8,590 nucleotides of DNA from the NCBI GenBank assembly GCA_003221825.1, contig QHUE01000175.1:1-8590 (forward strand), written 5' to 3'. Positions within the stretch are counted from its first letter, which is position 1; each line of letters begins with the position of its first letter. The notes under the pieces were generated by a model. It had not been told where the DNA came from and did no database searches. It saw only the letters and a program-made list of their open reading frames with translations. The stretch is from Gemmatimonadota bacterium (GTDB lineage: Bacteria > Gemmatimonadota > Gemmatimonadetes > Gemmatimonadales > GWC2-71-9). The position numbers were made by a program, and so were the translations under genes. This document shows, piece after piece, positions 1 through 5,034 of this stretch.

Positions 1-180
1 CACGTAAATATTGTTGTGACCGTCCCGGGTGCTCGTAAACGCGATGCGGCTGCCGTCGGGCGACCACGCGGGATAGCCATCCGAGGCGGGGTCATTGGTC
101 AGGCGCGTGAGCCCGGTGCCGTCCGCGTTCATCACGTAAATGTGGTTGTTGCCGTCGCGGCTGCTCACGAACGCGATGCG
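1..180 (-). repeat. Tandem 132-nt coding repeat (propeller blades)
   Basis: The stretch starting at position 1 (cacgtaaat...gcgatgcgg) recurs with few differences starting at 133. This gives a 132-nt period that matches the 44-residue blade of the encoded propeller. Two copies are in the window and the second is cut by the edge. Similarity at DNA level suggests recent internal duplication or homogenisation of blades. Confidence 0.7.
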
Positions 181-291
181 GCCGGAGCTGCTCTGTGACG
201 TGAGCGGGTCGACGTGCTGTGGCGCGACCGGGGGCTCGACCCGCTCACAGGCAGCGAGCGAGAGTAAGCCGAGCAGGAGCTTCGAGCGCAT
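1..291 (-). CDS. PD40/WD40-like beta-propeller lipoprotein, N-terminal part (cut by window edge)
   Basis: The reading frame is open for 97 codons from an ATG at 291 to the left edge, so only the N-terminus is present. The start is supported by a GGAG at 298-301, six bases upstream. Residues 1-15 form a short lipoprotein signal (Arg2, Lys4, Leu-rich core, lipobox LAAC with Cys15), so the product should be a lipid-anchored envelope protein. From about residue 40 there are WD40-like (PD40, TolB-type) propeller blades: RIAFVSSRDGNNHIYVMNAD, then a TRLTND turn, then WSPDG and a second RIAFTSTRDG copy. The blade period is 44 residues. In TolB-type proteins such blades build a propeller used for protein binding; the partner here is unknown. 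The gene is divergent from the cytochrome-barrel gene across a 254-nt gap. Family call firm; role not known. Confidence 0.85.
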   Translation of the reverse strand, partial: MRSKLLLGLLSLAACERVEPPVAPQHVDPLTSQSSSGRIAFVSSRDGNNHIYVMNADGTGLTRLTNDPASDGYPAWSPDGSRIAFTSTRDGHNNIYV

Positions 292-545
292 CGCATGCTC
301 CGGGCGAAGGTGGGTCCCGCGGCTCCCGACACCGCAATGTGCGTGCCTTCATACGTGGGGCGAGACTAAGGGCGCGAGCCCGCCGTGGCGGTGGCGCCAC
401 GTTGCGTGCGGTGGCAACGCCGTCGCGCGCGCCCTGCATCGGCGCAGAATGCAACGACGGTTGAAGAGAGCCATCATAAAGCCTTCCGAAATCCTTCATA
501 ATCCTCGACGCATGGTTGCAGGAATCCTTTTCCCGAGAGGGTTCG
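292..545. other. Divergent intergenic region between lipoprotein and cytochrome-barrel genes
   Basis: These 254 nt separate the two divergent starts and must carry both promoters. I see no convincing coding sequence. Short inverted repeats are present: the palindrome gtggcgccac at 391-400, CGTTGC/GCAACG at 400-405 and 414-419, and CAAC/GTTG around 452-463. The segment 470-510 is AT-richer and holds a CATAAT at 497-502 that could be a -10 box for the plus-strand gene, but no good -35 lies at the right distance. No transcription factor site can be named. Confidence 0.5.
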
Positions 546-1922
546 ATGATACGACGTCTTCTGCTGCTCTTCGTGGGGCTGTCGCTACCTGCCGTCGCCC
601 GCGCCGGCGTTCCCGACTGGATCCTGCGGTATGAGGCGTCGCTCAACCGCGGGATTCCGAGCTTTTCGCGGCAAACCGGTCTCGCCTGCAACGTGTGTCA
701 CACGGCGTTTCCGATGCTCACCGCCTTCGGCCGCCAGTTCAAGCTCAATGCCTACACGCTGACCGGCTTGCAGACCATCGGACCCACCGAGACGACGCCG
801 TCGCCGCTCAAGATCAACCTCATTCCCCCGGTCTCGACGATGTTGCAGACGTCGTTCACGCAGACATCCAAGGCGCAGCCCGGCACGCAGAACGGCGACG
901 TCGAGTTTCCTCAGGAATTGAGCGTCTTCTTCGGTGAAGCGATCTCACCGCGGCTCGGCACCTTCATCCAGATCACGTACGACGGAGCGGAGGGCACGCT
1001 GGGCGTCGACAACATCGATCTCCGCTACGCGAACCACGCCAAGGTTCTGTCCAAGCGGACGATTTACGGCATTACCGTCAACAACAGCCCGACGGTGCAG
1101 GATGTGTGGAACTCGACGCCGGTATGGGGATTTCCGTTCGGTTCATCGGGCGTCGCCCCCACTCCCAGCGGATCCCCGTTGATCAATGAAGGATTGGCGC
1201 AGAGCGTCGCCGGGATCGGGACCTACGCGCTGTGGGACGACCATCTCTACGGAGAGCTGTCGGTCTATCGCTCCTCGCCGCAAGGCGGCCCCCATCCCCC
1301 GGACGCGACCTCGACGGGGATCATGAAGGGCGTGACGCCCTATTGGCGGTTCGCCTACCAGCGGACGTTTGGGACGCAGTACATCGAGCTGGGGACGTTC
1401 GGCCTGGCCTCGCGGTTGTATCCCACCGGCGTCACGGGACCCACCGACCGCTTCAGCGACGTCGGTGCCGATCTGCAATACGAACGTCATGCAGGAAAAA
1501 ATGGCCTGGGGACGTTCGTCGTCCACGCGAGCTACATCCATGAGCGACAGACGCTCGATGCCACTTTTGGCGGCGGAGGGTCTGAGAATGCCAAGAATAC
1601 GCTGAACACCGTGCGGGCTGACGCGTCGTGGCTGACGCCCACCCGCTGGGGCGGCTCGGTCGGCGTCTTCAGCACGAGTGGCACCACCGACACGCTGCTA
1701 TATGCCCCGGGGGCGGTCACGGGTAACGCAACCGGAAAACCCAACAGCAACGGCGTGATCGCCGAGCTGCAATTCATGCCGTGGATCAACACCCGGTTCT
1801 CGCTACAGTATGTCGCGTATCAGAAGTTCAACGGCGGCACGAGCAACTACGACGTTGCGGTTGCGGGACGCAGCGCGTCGGACAACAACACCATCTACGC
1901 ACTCGTGTGGTTGATGTTCTAG
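546..1922 (+). CDS. Monoheme cytochrome c fused to outer-membrane beta-barrel (Cyc2-like fused cytochrome-porin)
   Basis: The product is 458 residues. I chose ATG 546 over the in-frame ATG 516 because it begins directly with a signal peptide (MIRRLLLLFVGLSLPAVARA, cleavage near 20/21) and has GAGAGG at 535-540. Residues 37-75 carry a single c-type heme site, C48-N-V-C51-H52, inside the context PSFSRQTGLACNVCH followed by an FGRQFKLNAYTL stretch. That context is what I recall from Cyc2-like fused cytochrome-porins. No other cysteines are visible. Met57 could be an axial ligand. Residues from about 95 to the end alternate polar and aromatic strands with Gly/Ser/Thr turns and finish with a C-terminal Phe (WLMF), as outer-membrane barrels do. 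Cyc2 proteins pass electrons across the outer membrane, classically from Fe(II), but many relatives are untested, so the substrate is unknown. No partner cytochrome is in the window. The cytochrome and barrel reading is firm; membership in true Cyc2 is less certain. Confidence 0.75.
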   Translation: MIRRLLLLFVGLSLPAVARAGVPDWILRYEASLNRGIPSFSRQTGLACNVCHTAFPMLTAFGRQFKLNAYTLTGLQTIGPTETTPSPLKINLIPPVSTMLQTSFTQTSKAQPGTQNGDVEFPQELSVFFGEAISPRLGTFIQITYDGAEGTLGVDNIDLRYANHAKVLSKRTIYGITVNNSPTVQDVWNSTPVWGFPFGSSGVAPTPSGSPLINEGLAQSVAGIGTYALWDDHLYGELSVYRSSPQGGPHPPDATSTGIMKGVTPYWRFAYQRTFGTQYIELGTFGLASRLYPTGVTGPTDRFSDVGADLQYERHAGKNGLGTFVVHASYIHERQTLDATFGGGGSENAKNTLNTVRADASWLTPTRWGGSVGVFSTSGTTDTLLYAPGAVTGNATGKPNSNGVIAELQFMPWINTRFSLQYVAYQKFNGGTSNYDVAVAGRSASDNNTIYALVWLMF

Positions 1923-1947
1923 CAGCGGCGGCGGGAACCGAAGGACC

Positions 1948-1985
1948 AATGTCCAATGATCATTGATCCATGATCATTGGACATT
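1948..1985. repeat. Perfect AT-rich inverted repeat (hairpin) between convergent genes
   Basis: The arms aatgtccaatgatca (1948-1962) and tgatcattggacatt (1971-1985) are exact reverse complements. One further T-A pair inside gives a 16-bp stem with a 6-nt loop. The element is much more AT-rich than its surroundings and contains three GATC sites in a near-repeating TGATCAT/TGATCCA/TGATCAT pattern. It lies 25 nt after the cytochrome-barrel stop and 8 nt past the 3' end of the minus-strand tRNA. A bidirectional transcription stop fits the position, but neither side has a T-tract, so intrinsic termination is doubtful. A dispersed REP/MITE-like repeat is an alternative. Confidence 0.8.
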
Positions 1986-1993
1986 CTTTAGCA

Positions 1994-2084
1994 CGGAGGA
2001 GGGGGGATTCGAACCCCCGATAGGGTTTTAAGGCCCTATAACGGTTTAGCAAACCGCCGCCTTCAGCCACTCGGCCACCCCTCC
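1994..2084 (-). tRNA. tRNA-Ser (anticodon GCU)
   Basis: This is a class II tRNA of 91 nt. Acceptor strands GGAGGGG (2084-2078) and CTCCTCC pair fully with one G-U, and the discriminator is G at 1994. The D arm begins GCCGAGTGG, as in bacterial tRNA-Ser. The anticodon loop TTGCTAA carries GCT at 2050-2048. A long variable arm (TATAGGG.../CCCTAT) follows, and the T arm is GGGGG-TTCGAAT-CCCCC. The terminal CCA is not encoded (TGC follows). It reads AGC/AGU serine codons. Confidence 0.96.
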
Positions 2085-2165
2085 AACTTCTGCAGCGCCT
2101 GAACTTAGCGGCTTCGCTGCTGCTTGGGTACCCGCTCATGATCGTCATCGTCCACCTCGGCGATT

Positions 2166-2201
2166 TTCTTGACTTGACCGGTCCCGTCTATAACAATGAG
2201 G
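2166..2201 (+). promoter_or_regulatory. Possible promoter and Shine-Dalgarno for the small membrane protein
   Basis: An AT-rich patch holds TTGACT at 2169-2174 (overlapping a second TTGACC at 2174-2179) and TATAAC at 2189-2194, which is only 14 nt after the first. Using AACAAT at 2192-2197 as the -10 gives a 17-nt spacer. GAGG at 2198-2201 sits 5 nt before ATG 2207. Promoter and Shine-Dalgarno nearly collide, so at most one of the two readings is right. Confidence 0.3.
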
Positions 2202-2206
2202 CCGCT

Positions 2207-2752
2207 ATGCAAGACCCCGGCGGCCCGACCCAAGAGGAGATGCTCGACGCGTTCTCCCCTCGTCCTGACGTCCCGTGGGCCCTCGTCCTGCTGATCGTCT
2301 GGTGCGCGGTCGAGGCGACGATCTTCACGGTTACGCTGCGCCCCACGATGAGCGAGCTGTTGGCGGACCTCACCGGCTTCACAGTCAACCCGATCGCGCT
2401 CGTCCTGCTGCTGTGGATTTTCCTGACGATCATCATCGCGGGCAGCTACGCCTGCATTCACGTCCTGAAGGAAGCGATCGCGGCGAAACAGATCGGCAAC
2501 ATCGTGCAGATGATCGTGGTGCAAATCGCGGTCGCGATGTTCCAGGTGCTCTTCCTGTACCGTGAATTGGTCGACACCTTCACGCCATGGCTGGCGCAAC
2601 AGGGCGTTACGCTCGGGCTCGCAAGTACGCTCGGCCTCGCGTTCTGCGCATGGCTCGGCGTGCGCGGCATGACGTGGTACTTGTTCGGCCGCTCCGGCGC
2701 CCCCGCGTTGATCGCCGCGCTGAACCGCCCAGCCGGCATCAGCTCGCGGTGA
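2207..2752 (+). CDS. Conserved-looking small integral membrane protein, function unknown
   Basis: The product is 181 residues from ATG 2207. An in-frame ATG at 2138 would add 23 residues, but it lacks a Shine-Dalgarno and the extra DNA is AT-richer and promoter-like, so I prefer 2207. Four hydrophobic segments are visible: about residues 23-44, 61-84, 98-118 and 136-160. Between helices 2 and 3 is a short charged linker (HVLKEAIAAKQIGN). A Pro/Asp/Glu-rich N-terminal tail precedes helix 1, and the C-terminal tail is basic and Ala-rich after LFGRSGAP. No catalytic motif, metal site or transporter signature is seen. It stands alone on its strand, downstream of a divergent tRNA and convergent with the plug-like gene. 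I do not recognise the family. Confidence 0.75.
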   Translation: MQDPGGPTQEEMLDAFSPRPDVPWALVLLIVWCAVEATIFTVTLRPTMSELLADLTGFTVNPIALVLLLWIFLTIIIAGSYACIHVLKEAIAAKQIGNIVQMIVVQIAVAMFQVLFLYRELVDTFTPWLAQQGVTLGLASTLGLAFCAWLGVRGMTWYLFGRSGAPALIAALNRPAGISSR

Positions 2753-2812
2753 GCGCCGCACCGTAGTTACTGCCCGGAGCCCGAGCGCCCGCTGAGCGGG
2801 GGGGGGCACCAA
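2753..2812. terminator. Convergent gap with a short GC hairpin and G9 tract (weak terminator candidate)
   Basis: Only 60 nt separate the stops of the plus-strand membrane protein and the minus-strand plug-like gene. CCCGC (2788-2792) and GCGGG (2796-2800) can form a 5-bp stem with a TGA loop. A run of nine G residues spans 2798-2806. No T-tract follows on either strand, so this would be an atypical terminator at best. Confidence 0.25.
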
Positions 2813-4363
2813 TCATTTCATCCACACTTCAATGACGCCGCCGCCGTGTCCCAGGCCGTACCGCGCCTGCGCCTCGCCGGCGTTGAGAAAACGCAGCTCG
2901 CGAATATCGGTGCGGCGGAAATCCCGCAGCTGGGTCACGTCGCCGGCCGGGACGCCGTTCAGATACACGCGCACGTCGCCGGCCGACGGGTCGTTGATGC
3001 TGATGACGCCGCGCCCGTGCAGCCAGTTGGGCCGGAACTCCTGCACCAGCGCCAGCGCATCGACCGCGGTCGACGTCGCAAACTCCTCGGCGGCCAGCAC
3101 GCTCTGGTTGCGCGCGCCGCGGCGGGCCCGACTGCGCGTCGAGTCGTCGGCAGGGGCTGGGGCCGACGGCGGCTCGGGGGGCGGGGGTGGCGGAACGTCG
3201 GTTCCCGGAACAGGCGCCGGGGGCGCCGGCGGCGGCGCCTGCGCGAGGACGGGGGCTGGGGCCTGCGCCGCGGCCGGCGCGCCCGCGATAGCTGCAGCCG
3301 CCGAGTCGGAGCCATAGACGATGATCCCCGCCCCGGTCTTGATCACCGCGGCGTTCCCGCCGGTCTCCCGGAAACTGACGACCTCGAGCTGCGTCCCCCC
3401 CCCGATCACTCGCTGGTTCACTGCCGCGACCGGCATCCGGATCACCCAATCCCGCACGATCCAGGCGCCGGACGGCACGCGCAGGAACTCGATCCGACCG
3501 CCGGCGCGCGGAGCGACCAGCTCCTGGGGCAAGCGGGTGTAGGTGAAATCGAGGTGATGCAGCATGGCCGTTGTGCGGTCGATCCAGAGCGTGCCGGTAA
3601 TGTCGGGCAGTGTGCGGCCGCGAGCCGGCGTGAACGAGAGTCCGATCAGCCCTTGGGTTTCTCCGCGCCCAGACTTTGTCTCGAAGCAATGCGTGCGCAG
3701 GAATGCGTCGCTGATCAATTCGTCCGCGTCAGGCCCGTGATACGTCCAGCCTTGCTGGTCGACGACGACGAACCCTTCCCGCTCGAGCTGCTCGGGCGGT
3801 GCGCTCTTGATGGGTACCCGGCGGTATCCGTCGTCGCGCCACGTGGAGTCGGGGCCGCGGGGACGCCCCCCCAGGGTCGTCTCTCGCTCGAAGCGCCTGA
3901 TGCTGTACCAGTAGCCTGGGTCGCGCGCCGTCCACGACACCGCCGCCAACGCTTCGTGGATTTCGTCCCACACCGCCGCGACTGATGCACCGCCTTCGAC
4001 ATCACACTGGCGTTCCCCCTCGACGACGACCTGCGACAGTGCGACCGGAATGGGATCGATTGCGGCGCTGAAGGAGACTGTTTCACCGGCCTGCAATGTG
4101 AGGGGGCGAGAGACGTACGGACGAAAACCGATGCGCTTGGAGCGGAGCCGGTACACGCCCGCGGCGGGAGCGGTGAGCAGAAATTCGCCGGCGCCATTCG
4201 TGATCGAGCGCGCCTTCTCGACGCCATGTTCATCCACGAGGGTAAGAAACGCCCCCGCCAACGGTGCCCGGCTGACACTGTCCGACAGCTGTCCGCGGAC
4301 GCTCTGCGCGGCCGCCGGTATTGCCGTGACCAGGAGCAGCGCGGCTAGCCTTGCTCCCACCAT
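2813..4363 (-). CDS. Secreted CarboxypepD_reg-like protein with C-terminal TonB-plug-like segment
   Basis: The product is 516 residues. ATG 4363 is chosen because it opens a signal peptide (MVGARLAALLLVTAIPAAAQ); the frame is open upstream to 4507 but that part lies inside the preceding gene. Residues 22-115 are a CarboxypepD_reg/transthyretin-like beta-sandwich (GQLSDSVSRAPLAGAFLTL, N-G-A-G-E-F turn, YRLRSKRIGFRPY). Residues 120-340 are beta-rich with GTLWIDRTTAMLHHLDFTYT and IEFLRVPSGAWIVRDWVIRM; Cys120 and Cys226 could pair. Residues 361-408 are an Ala/Pro-rich linker. Residues 445-516 look like the end of a TonB-receptor plug (VRVYLNGVPAGD, TDIRELRFLNAGEAQARYG, GGGVIEVWMK), but no barrel follows. 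It overlaps the upstream transferase by 19 nt and has no clear Shine-Dalgarno, suggesting translational coupling. Location is likely periplasm or the inner face of the outer membrane. Molecular role unknown; domain calls are by eye. Confidence 0.8.
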   Translation of the reverse strand: MVGARLAALLLVTAIPAAAQSVRGQLSDSVSRAPLAGAFLTLVDEHGVEKARSITNGAGEFLLTAPAAGVYRLRSKRIGFRPYVSRPLTLQAGETVSFSAAIDPIPVALSQVVVEGERQCDVEGGASVAAVWDEIHEALAAVSWTARDPGYWYSIRRFERETTLGGRPRGPDSTWRDDGYRRVPIKSAPPEQLEREGFVVVDQQGWTYHGPDADELISDAFLRTHCFETKSGRGETQGLIGLSFTPARGRTLPDITGTLWIDRTTAMLHHLDFTYTRLPQELVAPRAGGRIEFLRVPSGAWIVRDWVIRMPVAAVNQRVIGGGTQLEVVSFRETGGNAAVIKTGAGIIVYGSDSAAAAIAGAPAAAQAPAPVLAQAPPPAPPAPVPGTDVPPPPPPEPPSAPAPADDSTRSRARRGARNQSVLAAEEFATSTAVDALALVQEFRPNWLHGRGVISINDPSAGDVRVYLNGVPAGDVTQLRDFRRTDIRELRFLNAGEAQARYGLGHGGGVIEVWMK

Positions 4364-5034
4364 CTGAATCGTTGTGGCTCGAGCTTGGCGAGCCGGTACA
4401 GGTTGCGCGCGAATCGCCCGACGAAGAGGGCCACCATGCCGGCCAGCAGAATGGCGAGCGTCCAGTTCGCCAGGACGTCGATCGGCACGGGCAGCGGGGA
4501 GGGCCATCCGGTGGTGATGAACGCCGCGGTATTCAAAAGAATGAGGATCAGGCGCACTTCCGTCGGGCCGACGCGCCCGTAGGAAATCTTGAACACGCCG
4601 AACACGGTGGATTCGAGGTACACGTTGATCGACATCGCGAGATAGACGACGACGATGCCGAGGGCGAGGCCCAGATACACGTACGGGGACAGCCCGATCC
4701 CGAGACCGATGACGGCGGTCGAGAACGCATCGACGACGTGATCGAGGTAATAGCCGTACTTGGGCCGCTGCGTGCCGCGCACGCGCGCGAGCGTGCCGTC
4801 GAGGCTGTCGCCGAGCCAGTTCACGACCAGCATCAGGCTCGCGACCCAGAGCCAGGTGGGGTTGTAGGTGGTCAGGGCGTAGGCGGCACCCGCCCCGACG
4901 GCGCCGAGGATGCCGAGGGCGGTGAGGTGGTTGGAGCGAATGCGGCGCGGCACGCGCGTGGCGAGCGCCCGGAGCACGCGCCGCTCCACGCCCGCGAGCA
5001 GGAACGTCATTTCCCGGCGGCCACCTTCCGTCAT
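4345..5034 (-). CDS. CDP-alcohol phosphatidyltransferase family protein
   Basis: The product is 229 residues. These inner-membrane enzymes transfer a phosphatidyl or related group from a CDP-linked donor to an alcohol and release CMP. The family signature is complete: D76-x2-D79-G80-x2-A83-R84, then nine residues, G94-x3-D98-x3-D102. The metal-binding aspartates and the catalytic last Asp are all intact. Hydrophobic helices flank the motif (about 37-55, 60-75, 100-120, 122-140, 155-170, 185-210), and the conserved N-terminal S-N-H-L-T segment precedes the first. The start at 5034 forms an ATGA overlap with the peptidase TGA and has GAGGG nine bases upstream; ATG 5043 and ATG 5010 are alternatives. 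The acceptor alcohol cannot be read from sequence, so I do not name it pgsA, pssA or an inositol enzyme. Middle gene of a tightly overlapping operon. Confidence 0.9.
   Translation of the reverse strand: MTEGGRREMTFLLAGVERRVLRALATRVPRRIRSNHLTALGILGAVGAGAAYALTTYNPTWLWVASLMLVVNWLGDSLDGTLARVRGTQRPKYGYYLDHVVDAFSTAVIGLGIGLSPYVYLGLALGIVVVYLAMSINVYLESTVFGVFKISYGRVGPTEVRLILILLNTAAFITTGWPSPLPVPIDVLANWTLAILLAGMVALFVGRFARNLYRLAKLEPQRFRWWEQG

Noticed and set aside
391..463. Clustered short inverted repeats in the divergent region as operators
   Set aside because: Each arm is only 4-6 bases in GC-rich DNA, there is no repeated consensus, and they are not placed relative to a convincing promoter.
516..545. 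Ten-codon N-terminal extension of the cytochrome-barrel gene
   Set aside because: It would place charged residues before the signal peptide; ATG 546 has a better Shine-Dalgarno.
140..691. Open frames in the 140-691 region on both strands (other than the two annotated genes)
   Set aside because: Basic, low-complexity translations that overlap the lipoprotein start or the cytochrome gene; no motif or ribosome site.
1994..2084. tRNA-Ser(GCU) as an integration site for a mobile element
   Set aside because: No integrase, no direct repeat of the tRNA 3' end and no change in composition of the neighbouring genes, apart from the short AT-rich hairpin.
2798..2806. G9 homopolymer as a phase-variation tract
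   Set aside because: It lies in the gap between two convergent stop codons, so slippage would not alter a reading frame or an obvious promoter.
2846..3985. Long plus-strand open frame opposite the plug-like gene
   Set aside because: Low-complexity Arg/Gly-rich translation with no motif; the minus frame has a signal peptide and recognisable domains.
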